Below are positions 37,001-45,647 of a stretch of 64,000 bases of DNA, piece by piece. The notes under the pieces are model-generated. The model was not told where the DNA came from and ran no database searches. It saw only the letters and a list, made by a program, of their open reading frames with translations. The translations under genes and the position numbers were made by a program. Every line of letters starts with the position of its first letter. The first letter of the stretch is position 1. This DNA comes from Chitinophagaceae bacterium. Its GTDB lineage: Bacteria > Bacteroidota > Bacteroidia > Chitinophagales > Chitinophagaceae. The stretch is taken from assembly GCA_019638475.1 (NCBI GenBank), contig JAHBTR010000001.1, positions 310,001 through 374,000 on the forward strand. Reading direction: 5' to 3'.

Positions 37001-38866
37001 ATCTACTTTGTAAGTAAATGCTGCTATTGGAGGTAAAACATGTATATAGTTTGGAATAGTTAATGAATCGGCACATCCATTACTCCAAACTACCAATTTT
37101 ACAGAACGCCAACCAGTATCTTGATAATGGGTTAAAGGATTAGGAACAATAGCATGTTTTCCATCTCCAAAACTCCAATACCATTGGTCAATAGGAACAT
37201 TGGTTGTTAAATCTGTAAATTGAATACTGGAAGATGTACATGCTTCTCTAATATTTGCTTCAAAATTTACTATAGGTCTATCTCCTACTCTTACAGCATT
37301 ATGAATGGTTAAAGAATCTGTGCAGCCATTTAGTGAAATTACTTTTAGCTCAACATGATATGTTCCTGCTGTAGTATAAGTGTGTAAAGGATTTTTTTCA
37401 TTAGAAGATGTACTATCGCCAAAATGCCAAATATATTGTACAATACTGTCATTATTAGTAATAGAAGGCTCAAAAGCAACATCTAATGGCACACATCCTT
37501 CTGCAGGTGTTATGCTAATAGAGCTTATTTTTAAAGGCGTAATATCTATATAATTATTTTTTGTACTAATATCGCTACAACCATTTTCACCTATTACATT
37601 TAATGAAACAGTATAATTGCCAAAAGAAGAAAAAGAATGGGCGGGGTTTTGCAAGGTTGAAGTATTACCATCACCAAAATTCCATTGGTAAAACTTCCCA
37701 CCCATTGAGTTATTTGTAAATTGAACTTGAAAAGGTAATGAACAACTTGCTGTATCTAATGCAAAAAAATCAGCATTTGGTTTGGCTAAAACCTTAATTG
37801 ATTTTTCTACAGAATCAATACAAGAGCCAAAGTCATTAATTAATTTAATAGTATAAATACCTTCAGTAGTATAAGTTACAGATGGATTATTTTGTGTAGA
37901 GAAAGTTCCATTTCCAAACAACCAACTATTAGCAATAGTTGAAGGTGTAGAAATATTAAACAAATCTAACTGAGTACCTGCACAAATAGAATCTGGTAAA
38001 TTAAAATTAGCTTCTACTGTTCCTATATTAATAATATTTTGCTTTTTGAGTGTATCTGTACAGCCATTTGAATTGTGTACTATTAATGTTACTGAATAAG
38101 TACCTGCTGTCATATAATTATGTACAGGATTTGCTTCTGTAGAAGTAGCACCATCGCCAAAAAACCATTGATAGTTTAATACTCCTGTACCAAATGATGT
38201 ATTGCTAAAACTAACAGACATAGGAAGTGTACAACCAACAGCATTGGCTGTATGGTTAAACCCTGCTTGTAAAGAGCCTTCTACTTTTATCAATTTATCT
38301 TTTTCTATTGCACTAAGACAGCCATGACTATTGGTTACTTTAAGTTTTACATTATACTCTCCCAAAGTATTATAAGTATAAGTAGGATACTGAACAGATG
38401 AAATACTTCCATCACCAAAATCCCATTGCCATTGAACAATAGAATCTGACAATGAAGAACTTATATCTATAAATTGAATTTTTAATGGAGAACAACCATT
38501 GGTATTATTAGTAGTAAAATTTACAACAGGTTTATCAAATACAGTAATATAAGATGTTTTAACAATAGTATCAGTTTCATTATGATTACCAACAATTAGT
38601 TGTATGGTATAAGTACCAGGTGTAAAATAAGTTGTTGAAGGATTTTGATGATAAGATATTGTGCCATTGCCCAAATCCCATTTCCAATAAGTAGGATTGC
38701 CAATAGATGTATCTTGAAAATTAACCAAAATAGGAGCACACCCAGAAATGCTATTAGCTTGAAAACCTGCTTTTAACTGCTGTGCATTAGCAGAAACAAG
38801 AAAGAGAAAAATAATCGCTATCGTACTGACAAAATATTTGTAGTACGAAACCTTAACGGCTTTCAT
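34028..38866 (-). CDS. Giant PKD-repeat surface protein with T9SS type B sorting domain (first of a tandem pair)
   Basis: A 1,612-residue paralogue of the downstream protein, with the same order: signal peptide (about 1-28, ending SANAQ), about 15 PKD domains, about three Ig-like domains, and a CHU_C sorting domain (VFPNTFSPNG-type, ending GSITLLR). The two differ by two residues in length, yet identity is moderate, so the duplication is old. Per-domain cysteine pairs are conserved. The ATG at 38866 is clear. The gap between the two genes is 99 bp with no terminator, so they and porP/sprF probably form one transcript. Cell-surface location is inferred from the sorting domain. Confidence 0.92.
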   Translation of the reverse strand: MKAVKVSYYKYFVSTIAIIFLFLVSANAQQLKAGFQANSISGCAPILVNFQDTSIGNPTYWKWDLGNGTISYHQNPSTTYFTPGTYTIQLIVGNHNETDTIVKTSYITVFDKPVVNFTTNNTNGCSPLKIQFIDISSSLSDSIVQWQWDFGDGSISSVQYPTYTYNTLGEYNVKLKVTNSHGCLSAIEKDKLIKVEGSLQAGFNHTANAVGCTLPMSVSFSNTSFGTGVLNYQWFFGDGATSTEANPVHNYMTAGTYSVTLIVHNSNGCTDTLKKQNIINIGTVEANFNLPDSICAGTQLDLFNISTPSTIANSWLFGNGTFSTQNNPSVTYTTEGIYTIKLINDFGSCIDSVEKSIKVLAKPNADFFALDTASCSLPFQVQFTNNSMGGKFYQWNFGDGNTSTLQNPAHSFSSFGNYTVSLNVIGENGCSDISTKNNYIDITPLKISSISITPAEGCVPLDVAFEPSITNNDSIVQYIWHFGDSTSSNEKNPLHTYTTAGTYHVELKVISLNGCTDSLTIHNAVRVGDRPIVNFEANIREACTSSSIQFTDLTTNVPIDQWYWSFGDGKHAIVPNPLTHYQDTGWRSVKLVVWSNGCADSLTIPNYIHVLPPIAAFTYKVDDCNNPLKVVFADSSRGAVSYLWEFGDGTTSTVANPTHTYTASGTYQVKLTATNGDCAHTKIKTVTVDDKRGELKIYDSITCKNVNVNYRVENGNTAIAATYTWYIGENNPTSSGNVPSENYVYHNAGHYNVWVKIEYENGCVDTLFSNHGVQVYGAKADFVSPSEQVCSGATIHFTDASITDGIHAITQWTWDYGDGNIINYSSAPFSHTYTLGGNFGVKLKVTDSYGCVDSVYQNNAVKIAKTTTAFTENDTLVCPGTTVSFINQSTGNNLAYQWNFGDGNTATEANPEHNYPNEGTYTIRLSAIDPLGCADTLVKINHIKVYNPVANFSISDSTAVCPPLLVNATNNSLYAGNHYWSFGNGSTSTQINPSHLYVYPGNYTIQLVVNNTGGCADTASKQIIINGPTGTFSYTPTIACNPVQVHFSAVTQNTVSNTWDFNNGVTNVTTQNNVSYTYTTGGHYLPKLILEDAAGCRVPVLGTDTIQVKHIHAAMFVPSTTVCDSATIQFIDSSATNDVVTQYVWNFGNGQTSTQANPYTFYNANGFYTTKLKVVTQTGCSDSVTYSNFIKVVSSPTIKIEGDSSVCLNSSLQFNAIHLNPDTSTIAWNWNFGNGNTYTIQNPPAQTFSLAGNNLIEVKATNSSGCYNIATQNIQVHELPNIHAGNDTLLCRNQSITLQATGGNTYNWYGNVVSLNNVSIANPIATPFTTVTYYVKGTSMYNCDATDSVTIQVQQPLKINVVKADTLCLGQTAKITASGTENYQWYPTLYIDNEHSAEVNIKPAKDTLMKYMLLGWDNNNCFTDTAYVHVKTYPIPQMNIEQNDITVNAGSSVVLKTNNSSDVTKWKWTPNKYIDNPNIASPTMVAKESITYTCVASNDGNCVAREEVKVIVVCNGGNIFVPNTFSPNGDGVNDVFYPRGKGVYTIKSFRIFNRWGEMVFEKTNFQANDMNAGWDGTYKGIKQPTDAYVYSLEIMCDNSVSIPSKGSITLLR

Positions 38867-39126
38867 AGTTTGGAATTTGGATATTGGATAATAAAACCTT
38901 GCCTTATTATAACTATCAACAATTATTTTTTATTGTATAAAGCATTATTTTTTTTATACCTAAAATGAAATTTTTATTTCAATAAATTATATATTATATT
39001 AATAATCAGTATTTTAAATACAATAAATTAAATTAGGTAAAATATTAATCAAAAAAGACAAACAAAGTATATAGCACACAATACATACTAAAGTTTGAAT
39101 ATACTGCTACAATAAGCAATGGCTAA

Positions 39127-39369
39127 AAAACCTATTTGTATAGGGAGATTGACCCTATAAATACAGAAAATGACCTTGTAAATGACCCTGTAAAAAAGAA
39201 AATAGTAGCTCATCTAAAACAAAATCCACATACCAATTATAGCACATTAGCTGAAAAAGTTGGTTATTCAGTAGCAACAATAAAACGACATATACAAGAA
39301 CTTAAAAAATTAGGCTTAATACAACGCATTGGAAGCGACAAAACAGGGCATTGGAAAATTACTGAATAA
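39127..39369 (+). pseudogene. Remnant of a winged-helix C-terminus of an AAA_4/Schlafen- or RecG-like regulator
   Basis: About 80 codons. They encode NDLVNDPVKKKIVAHLKQNP, then STLAEKVGYSVATIKRHIQE and LKKLGLIQRIGSDKTGHWKI, a winged helix. The NDxVNDPV lead-in plus this wing is typical of the extreme C-terminus of putative ATP-binding (AlbA/Schlafen) transcriptional regulators of about 450-550 residues. The rest of such a gene is missing: a stop is at 39124-39126 and no in-frame ATG exists, only a TTG at 39136. I therefore read it as a decayed gene end rather than a 77-residue regulator, though the small wHTH alone could still be expressed. Confidence 0.55.
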
Positions 39370-39388
39370 GATTACTGTACAATCACCA

Positions 39389-40015
39389 CTATTCTGTTAT
39401 AACCCAAACTAAACATAAATTATCAAAAACAATATATTCTAATAGCAATAATTGTTGCTTAAAATACACTTGCACTACCCCATTATCAGCATAAGTAAAA
39501 GGCTCTATGCATATCATTTCACTAAAATTTACACTGCCCTTACCCCACCATTTAAAAACAGCCTCTTTACAACTCCACAATAAGGTTAAATAATTAACCA
39601 ACCCTTCTGTTGGTGCATGAATATTTATTTGATGGCTACTAATTTCTTCTTGATGTAAAAATTTATTAGCTAATGCGTAAATTTTTTCAGTAGATATTTC
39701 TATATCTATACCTACATTATGAGTAGTACTAACAATAGAAGCAGCATAATTGCCACAATGAGAAATTGAAAAATGCAGGTTTTTATTAGATAAAAAAGGC
39801 TTTTTAGTATTGGTTATTTCTATTTCATTATAAGGAAATGAAGGATATAAAAATTGCAATAAATAACGCCCAGCCAAATGTTGTAAACGCTTATGGGCAT
39901 GTGTTATTTCTCTTTGAGCAATAGCAACATGATGAAAAAAAATTTCTTCTTCTTCTATTTTCCAAATTGCCAATTTTGTGTGCTGATTAATATTTTTTTG
40001 ATAAAACAAAGGCAT
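39389..40015 (-). CDS. 4'-phosphopantetheinyl transferase (Sfp/AcpT type)
   Basis: A 208-residue enzyme that transfers the phosphopantetheine arm of CoA to a carrier-protein serine. The family motifs are present: NLHFSISHCGNYAAS (substrate binding), VGIDIEI with the Mg-binding aspartate/glutamate, and LWSCKEAVFKWWGKG (WxxKEAxxK). It uses CoA, the product of the pathway containing coaBC elsewhere in the window. The ATG at 40015 is chosen over a TTG at 40021. It is divergent from dcd across a palindromic promoter region. Targets (AcpP or other carriers) are unknown. Confidence 0.9.
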   Translation of the reverse strand: MPLFYQKNINQHTKLAIWKIEEEEIFFHHVAIAQREITHAHKRLQHLAGRYLLQFLYPSFPYNEIEITNTKKPFLSNKNLHFSISHCGNYAASIVSTTHNVGIDIEISTEKIYALANKFLHQEEISSHQINIHAPTEGLVNYLTLLWSCKEAVFKWWGKGSVNFSEMICIEPFTYADNGVVQVYFKQQLLLLEYIVFDNLCLVWVITE

Positions 40016-40057
40016 AGACAAATTTCGGGTTTTAGTGAAATGAAATAAGATTTTTGT

Positions 40058-40073
40058 TTTATTTGCAAATAAA
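40058..40073. promoter_or_regulatory. 16-bp perfect palindrome in the PPTase/dcd divergent promoter
   Basis: TTTATTTGCAAATAAA is fully symmetric. Each half ends in TTTG, so it may provide overlapping -7-like elements for both genes, 15 bp before the dcd ATG and 43 bp before the PPTase ATG. Confidence 0.4.
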
Positions 40074-40088
40074 GATTATTTAATTACA

Positions 40089-40625
40089 ATGATACTAACA
40101 GATAAACGCATTTTAGAAGAAATAGAAAAAGGTACTATAAAAATAGTTCCTTACAATCGTGCAGACTTAGGTAGCAACAGTTATGATGTGCATTTAGGCA
40201 GCACATTGGCACGATATATAGATAATGAATTAGATGCTAAAAAGCATAATAAAATAGCCTATTTTGATATACCAGATGAAGGTTTTGTATTGCAACCAAA
40301 TGAATTTTATTTAGGTGTAACTCTTGAATACACAGAAACACATGCTCATGTTCCTTTTTTAGAAGGCAAAAGCAGTACAGGACGCTTAGGCATTGACATT
40401 CATGCTACTGCTGGTAAAGGTGATGTTGGTTTTTGTGGCAACTGGACTTTAGAAATTTCTGTAAAACAACCAGTAAGAATATATAAAGGAATGCCTATTG
40501 GACAACTCATTTATTTTCCTGTTGAAGGCGAAATTGAAGTAAAATACAACGAAAAAGGCAATGCCAAATATAGTGGACAACCCAACAAACCTATTGAAAG
40601 CATGATGTGGAAAAATAAGTTTTAA
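40089..40625 (+). CDS. dcd: dCTP deaminase
   Basis: A 178-residue enzyme that deaminates dCTP to dUTP, feeding dTTP synthesis. Conserved segments: [35 protein letters not shown] and [15 protein letters not shown], where the glutamate is the catalytic residue. The length is typical of the monofunctional enzyme. Its last bases overlap the convergent ribBA 3' end by 4 bp. Confidence 0.94.
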   Translation: MILTDKRILEEIEKGTIKIVPYNRADLGSNSYDVHLGSTLARYIDNELDAKKHNKIAYFDIPDEGFVLQPNEFYLGVTLEYTETHAHVPFLEGKSSTGRLGIDIHATAGKGDVGFCGNWTLEISVKQPVRIYKGMPIGQLIYFPVEGEIEVKYNEKGNAKYSGQPNKPIESMMWKNKF

Positions 40626-41830
40626 CTATGACCACCAAGAATGGTATGTCCCATTTTATCTCTTTTAGTAGCTAAATATTTTTGATTGTAAGTATTGGGT
40701 TTAATTTCTATGGGCAATACTTCTACAATTTCTAAACCATAACCAGCTAACCCTGCTCTTTTCTTAGGGTTATTACTTAGTAATTTTAGTTTGGTTACTT
40801 GTAATTGTCTTAATATTTGAGCACCTACACCATAATCTCTTTCATCCATTTTAAACCCTAAGTGTATATTAGCTTCTACTGTATCCAGACCTTCTTCTTG
40901 CAAAGAATAGGCTTTTAATTTATTGATTAATCCAATGCCTCTACCCTCTTGATTCATATATAAAATAACACCTTTACCAGCAGCATCTACCATTTGCATA
41001 GCTTTGTGTAATTGCTCTCCACAATCACAACGAAAACTGCCCAATATATCTCCTGTAAAACAACTACTATGTACCCTTGTTAAAACTGGCTCATCTTTCT
41101 CCCAAGTTCCTTTTATAAGTGCCAAATGTTCTGCTCCAGAAAGTTTTTCTTTAAATGCTATTAAATTAAAATGTCCATATTTTGTAGGCATATCTACAGA
41201 TACCAATTCTTCAATTAAACTATCTTTTTGTAATCTATATTCTATTAAATCTTTAATAGAAATAATTTTTAAATTTAATTTTTGAGCTATTTGTTTCAGT
41301 TGTGGCAATCTTGCCATGCTGCCATCTTCATTCATAATTTCTACCAACACTCCAGCAGGTTCTACACCAGCCAATCTTGCCAAATCTACAGTAGCTTCTG
41401 TATGTCCTGCTCTTCTTAATACACCACCAGATTTAGCTTTTAAAGGAAATATATGCCCTGGACGGCCTAAGTTAGTAGGTTTAGTAGCAGGGTTAATAAG
41501 GGCTTGAATTGTTTTAGAACGGTCATGTGCAGAAATGCCTGTACTTGTTTCATCACTCACTAAATCTACAGAAATGGTAAAAGCTGTTTCATGAAAAGAG
41601 GTATTAGCATGTACCATTGCTTGTAAATCCAATTCTTGACATCTTTCTTCTGTAAGTGCTACACAAATAAGACCTCTGCCCTCTTTGCTCATAAAATTAA
41701 TAATTTCAGGACTTGCAAAACGAGCAGCAATAATAAAATCACCTTCATTTTCACGGTCTTCATCATCTACTACAATAAGCATTTTGCCATTTTTAATATC
41801 TTCTATTGCTTCTGTAATTGTATTTAGCAT
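40622..41830 (-). CDS. ribBA: Bifunctional DHBP synthase / GTP cyclohydrolase II (riboflavin synthesis)
   Basis: A 402-residue fusion. The N-terminal RibB domain (1-200) makes 3,4-dihydroxy-2-butanone-4-phosphate and carries [21 protein letters not shown] and [13 protein letters not shown]. The C-terminal RibA domain opens the GTP ring and carries the zinc site in [20 protein letters not shown] (Cys-x10-Cys-x-Cys) and NQEGRGIGL. No FMN riboswitch was recognised upstream. It is divergent from the TonB receptor gene. The ATG at 41830 is standard. Confidence 0.95.
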   Translation of the reverse strand: MLNTITEAIEDIKNGKMLIVVDDEDRENEGDFIIAARFASPEIINFMSKEGRGLICVALTEERCQELDLQAMVHANTSFHETAFTISVDLVSDETSTGISAHDRSKTIQALINPATKPTNLGRPGHIFPLKAKSGGVLRRAGHTEATVDLARLAGVEPAGVLVEIMNEDGSMARLPQLKQIAQKLNLKIISIKDLIEYRLQKDSLIEELVSVDMPTKYGHFNLIAFKEKLSGAEHLALIKGTWEKDEPVLTRVHSSCFTGDILGSFRCDCGEQLHKAMQMVDAAGKGVILYMNQEGRGIGLINKLKAYSLQEEGLDTVEANIHLGFKMDERDYGVGAQILRQLQVTKLKLLSNNPKKRAGLAGYGLEIVEVLPIEIKPNTYNQKYLATKRDKMGHTILGGHS

Positions 41831-42044
41831 ATATTATTAAAATTAGTGGGCAAAGGTAAGTTGGTTTAAATGTAAATTAGTTAAGTAGGTAAAAAGATTT
41901 CTTCTTACGAAAAACGCTGCATTTGTTTTACACCTATTATTTCACAGGTTATAAACAATCTAAATAATTTACAATTTGTTAATAGTATGTTGTATTTTTT
42001 ATGCTAATTTTCATTTTCTTTGCATAATCTTAAAAATTAACAAT

Positions 42045-45000
42045 ATGTTCAAACAGAAATTACTACAGTTAGCTTTAGCAATTTTTTTGCTACCCGCTTT
42101 TGTTGTAGCTCAAAACACAACCAGTACAATTAGTGGTACAGTTAAAACTAATACTGGAGAGCCTTTAACAGGAGCTACTATCATAGCTACTCATGAACCA
42201 ACAGGAGCACAATACAAAGTGCAATCTCGTTCTGGTGGCTTTTTTAATATCAGCAATATGAACCCTGGCGGACCTTACAATATTCAGGTTTCATTTGTAA
42301 ATTTTCAAACTGATAAAAGAAGTGATATTTATCTTGGATTGGGCGAAACCTACAAGATAGATTTTGCTTTAGTAACAAAAGCTGATGATTTAGGCGAAGT
42401 AACTGTAAAAGCTACTACAAAGAAAACAACAGATTTTTCCAGTAAAGGTGGAGCAGAAACTTTTATTACTAAAGAAAAAATGGAAAATTTACCTACTGTG
42501 GGTAGAAACTTACAAGATTATCTTCGTTTTGTGCCACAAGCAAAAATTGCAGGTGCCGATGGTAACTTAGCTGGTGTTTCTTTTGGTGGACAGAATAATC
42601 GTTATAACTCTTTTTATGTAGATGGTGCTGCTAACAATGACCAATTTGGTTTAGCTGGTTCTGGTACTAATGGAGGTCAAACTGGTTCATCGCCTATTTC
42701 TATAGATGCTATTGACCAAATTCAAGTTATCTTATCGCCTTATGATGCTTCTATAGGAAACTTTACAGGTGCTGGTATTAATGCTACTACAAGAAGTGGT
42801 ACTAATAAATTTCAAGCATCTCTTTACACATTCTATCGTAACCAAGACCTTACAGGCAAAACACCTACAGGAGATAAAAGTGCTGCTACTAAATTAGCTG
42901 ACTTCTCAAGCAAAACTTATGGTTTTAGAGTTGGTGGACCTATTGTTAAAAACAAAGCTTTCTTCTTTTTAAATATTGATATGGTAAGAGATGAAAGACC
43001 TCAACCATGGACAGGTACTTATGCAGGTAATACATCTTTAGCAAGTGCTGATTTTACCAATTTATTAAATAAAATTTCATCTTATGGATATGACCCAGGT
43101 GGTTTTATGAATAATGTAGAAGAAGTAAAATCAGACAGACTTGCAGCCAAAATTGATTGGAATATCAATACACAACATAAATTAACTTTATCATACAGAT
43201 ATGCAAAAGCTGATAGATTTAATGTTCCTACAACATCAAATACATCTATCAATTTTTACAATGGTGGTTATTTAATGCCCAATAAAACACATTCTGGTTC
43301 TGCTGAATTGCGTAGCTTATTCAAAAAAGGTCAAACAAACAGATTATTATTAACCTTTACCAGAGTAGTAGATGACAGAAATCCTTTGGGTAATCCTTTT
43401 CCAAGAGTTACGGTAAATGATGGTTCAGGAAGATTTGTATTTGGTACAGAAAATTTCTCTGCTGCTAACCTATTAGAGCAAAGCAATTTTGCCTTCTTAG
43501 ATTATTTCAAATTTACAAAAGGAAAACACAATATAACTATTGGTACAGACAATGAATATACCAAAGCAAGAAACGTTTTTGTTAGAGATAATTTTGGTAC
43601 ATATACATTCCAAGATGTAGCTTCATTTATCAATAATGGTCATCCATCTGTATATTCTCGTTCATTCTCTTTATTAGATAATGTAACTGGTGATGCAACA
43701 AAAGCAGCAGCTAAATTTAGCTTTGCTCGTTTATCAGGATTTATCAATGATGAAATTACTGTAGGCGATAACCTTACACTTAATATAGGTGTTCGTATAG
43801 ACTATACAAGATTTTTACAAAACCCTACACACGATGATTATTTTACTTATGTAGCAATGCCAAAAATTGCTGCTTATTATGATTTACAAGGAGCACGTTC
43901 TGGAAAAATTTCACAACCAAAAGCAAGTATATCTCCACGCTTTGGATTTACTTATAAAATGCCTGATGAAGGAGTAGTAATCAGAGGTGGTGCTGGTTTA
44001 TTTGCAGGAAGAATTCCTTTGGTATGGCCAGGTGGTGTATTTAATAATACAGGACGTTCAGTAGGTGGTTTTGGTTTAAACTCAGTAGCAGCTACTACAG
44101 CAGCAAATTTATATTTCAATCCTGACCCATACAATCAACCTACAGCTCAAAGTTTAGGAATTGATATTAGTAATACTAAAGGACAAGTTGATTTAATAGC
44201 TAAAGATTTTAAATTGCCTAAAGTATTCAGAGCATCTTTGGCTTTTGATAAAAGATTTGACAATGGTTGGTCTTTAACAGCAGAAGCTATCATCACCAAA
44301 AATATCAATGAAATCTATTATCAAAACGTAAATATTTTACCTCCTACATTGAAAGTTACAGGACCAGATAATCGTAATACATATTCTGCTACAGGTTCTG
44401 CCCCTTTCATTCCTATGAATGCTAATGGTACAAATCCTTATACAGGTATTTATTTGTTAAGTAACAATCAAGGTAAAACAGGTTTTGCTCACAACTTCAC
44501 TTTATCAGTTAATAAAAACTTTAAAAATGGTGTTGTGTTTAATGCAAGTTATGCTTATGGACACTCACAAGTTACTTATGAAGGAACAAGTAGCCAAAAC
44601 AACAGCCAATACAATACTTTGGCAACTGTAAATGGTAGAAATTTTGCAGAAAGACAACGTAGCAATTTTGATTTAGGACATAGAATTACTGCATTTTTAT
44701 CTAAGAAATTTACTTATGCTAATAAATCTATGGCTACCACTATTAGCTTGTTCTATACAGGACAAAGTGGCAACCCATTAACTTATGTATATAACGCCTC
44801 TATTGTAAGAGATGTAAATACAGGAAACCAACAAGATTTAATTTATATTCCTACTTCTGCTGATATACAAAGTTCTGTATTTGTTACTGCAAGTGGATTA
44901 ACTCCAGCACAACAAAAAGCAGCTTTAGAAGATTATATTGCTAATGACAAATATTTAAGCAAAAGAAGAGGTCAATATGCTGAAAGAAATGGTGGCAGAC

Positions 45001-45320
45001 TTCCTTTCACAAATGTATTAGACTTAAATATTAAGCAAGACTTCAATTTAAAAATTGGTAAAAATACTTATCAATTACAAGTTAGTTATGACATATTCAA
45101 TTTCAGCAATATGTTGAACAGAGATTGGGGTCGTACATACTTTGCAAGTTTTGATACTTATTCTTTAATCCAGTTCAGAGGTTTCCAAACAGGTACTACA
45201 GTTCCTACATATAGTTTTGTACCTCCTGCATCTGGTAATCCTTATACTGTAAGTACAAGTACAGCACCTACATTTAGTGCTCGTTGGGTAAGCCAATTAG
45301 GGGTTCGTTTAAGTTTCTAA
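42045..45320 (+). CDS. SusC-like TonB-dependent outer-membrane receptor
   Basis: A 1,091-residue receptor. It has a Sec signal (MFKQKLLQLALAIF..., about 1-22), a carboxypeptidase-regulatory-like beta sandwich (about 25-110; STISGTVKTNTGEPLTGATI), a plug domain (NLPTVGRNLQDYLRFVP, FYVDGAANNDQFG) and a C-terminal barrel ending in phenylalanine (LGVRLSF). It imports a large ligand using TonB energy; no SusD partner is next to it, so it belongs to the OmpA-like or peptide/metal-type group rather than a polysaccharide locus. The ATG at 42045 begins the signal peptide. A strong terminator follows. Confidence 0.93.
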   Translation: MFKQKLLQLALAIFLLPAFVVAQNTTSTISGTVKTNTGEPLTGATIIATHEPTGAQYKVQSRSGGFFNISNMNPGGPYNIQVSFVNFQTDKRSDIYLGLGETYKIDFALVTKADDLGEVTVKATTKKTTDFSSKGGAETFITKEKMENLPTVGRNLQDYLRFVPQAKIAGADGNLAGVSFGGQNNRYNSFYVDGAANNDQFGLAGSGTNGGQTGSSPISIDAIDQIQVILSPYDASIGNFTGAGINATTRSGTNKFQASLYTFYRNQDLTGKTPTGDKSAATKLADFSSKTYGFRVGGPIVKNKAFFFLNIDMVRDERPQPWTGTYAGNTSLASADFTNLLNKISSYGYDPGGFMNNVEEVKSDRLAAKIDWNINTQHKLTLSYRYAKADRFNVPTTSNTSINFYNGGYLMPNKTHSGSAELRSLFKKGQTNRLLLTFTRVVDDRNPLGNPFPRVTVNDGSGRFVFGTENFSAANLLEQSNFAFLDYFKFTKGKHNITIGTDNEYTKARNVFVRDNFGTYTFQDVASFINNGHPSVYSRSFSLLDNVTGDATKAAAKFSFARLSGFINDEITVGDNLTLNIGVRIDYTRFLQNPTHDDYFTYVAMPKIAAYYDLQGARSGKISQPKASISPRFGFTYKMPDEGVVIRGGAGLFAGRIPLVWPGGVFNNTGRSVGGFGLNSVAATTAANLYFNPDPYNQPTAQSLGIDISNTKGQVDLIAKDFKLPKVFRASLAFDKRFDNGWSLTAEAIITKNINEIYYQNVNILPPTLKVTGPDNRNTYSATGSAPFIPMNANGTNPYTGIYLLSNNQGKTGFAHNFTLSVNKNFKNGVVFNASYAYGHSQVTYEGTSSQNNSQYNTLATVNGRNFAERQRSNFDLGHRITAFLSKKFTYANKSMATTISLFYTGQSGNPLTYVYNASIVRDVNTGNQQDLIYIPTSADIQSSVFVTASGLTPAQQKAALEDYIANDKYLSKRRGQYAERNGGRLPFTNVLDLNIKQDFNLKIGKNTYQLQVSYDIFNFSNMLNRDWGRTYFASFDTYSLIQFRGFQTGTTVPTYSFVPPASGNPYTVSTSTAPTFSARWVSQLGVRLSF

Positions 45321-45344
45321 TTGCTTAAACATATATCATTTCTC

Positions 45345-45376
45345 AAAGAGAGGTTGTTTTTTAACAACCTCTCTTT
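45345..45376 (+). terminator. Terminator of the TonB receptor gene
   Basis: AAAGAGAGGTTGTT and AACAACCTCTCTTT are perfect 14-bp arms around a 4-nt loop, followed by a T run, 24 bp after the stop codon. Confidence 0.9.
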
Positions 45377-45410
45377 TTTTTTAAAATCAGTTATTATAAA
45401 AAATAAAATT

Positions 45411-45502
45411 GTCAGCTTTTGTCATACTGAGCTTGTCCAAGTATGTAGAAAGCGATTGAGTAGAGTGCTTAAAGTTATCGTCTTCTACAAGCTCAGACTG
45501 AC
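45411..45502. repeat. Shorter relative of the MITE-like element (TGAGC core)
   Basis: GTCAGCTTTTGTCATACTGA is followed by GCTTGTCCAAGTATGTAGAA. This resembles 26156-26198 and the complement of 26226-26269. A partly complementary arm (CTTCTACAAGCTCAGACTGAC) closes it at 45482-45502. Confidence 0.55.
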
Positions 45503-45509
45503 AAAGTTC

Positions 45510-45537
45510 ATCAGTCAGACGGGACCGTCTGACTGAT
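45510..45537. repeat. Perfect 13-bp palindrome, CAGTCAGACGG family
   Basis: ATCAGTCAGACGG, a 2-nt loop GA, then CCGTCTGACTGAT. The same sequence with one mismatch and longer arms recurs at 62023-62058. Confidence 0.7.
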
Positions 45538-45540
45538 TTT

Positions 45541-45572
45541 AACCACCCCTTGCCTTCCAGTGGAGAGAAATA
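45541..45572. repeat. Degenerate copy of the AACTACCCCT palindrome family
   Basis: AACCACCCCTTGCCTTCCAG then TGGAGAGA. It matches the family layout (tail plus stem with AGT loop) seen best at 62687-62714, with two stem mismatches. Confidence 0.45.
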
Positions 45573-45647
45573 TTTTTACCACGTTTACTAATCAAGATGG
45601 TATTAAATGCTTTCTGTATTTTTGAATAATAAAATATTATTTTATAG

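Larger units (their letters stand above)
45321..45647. other. 327-bp repeat-rich gap between the TonB receptor and pdxJ
   Basis: It contains a terminator (45345-45376), a TGAGC-family palindromic element (45411-45502), a CAGTCAGACGG palindrome (45510-45537) and a degenerate AACTACCCCT-type palindrome (45541-45572). There is no gene. Confidence 0.75.

Noticed and set aside
29096..38866. Regularly spaced motifs in the PKD genes considered as DNA repeats or CRISPR
   Set aside because: They are protein-level domain repeats (WDFGDG, NP.H.Y) with divergent DNA sequence and intact reading frames.
41831..42044. FMN riboswitch upstream of ribBA
   Set aside because: No AGGG-type conserved core or the expected helices were seen in the 214-bp divergent region.
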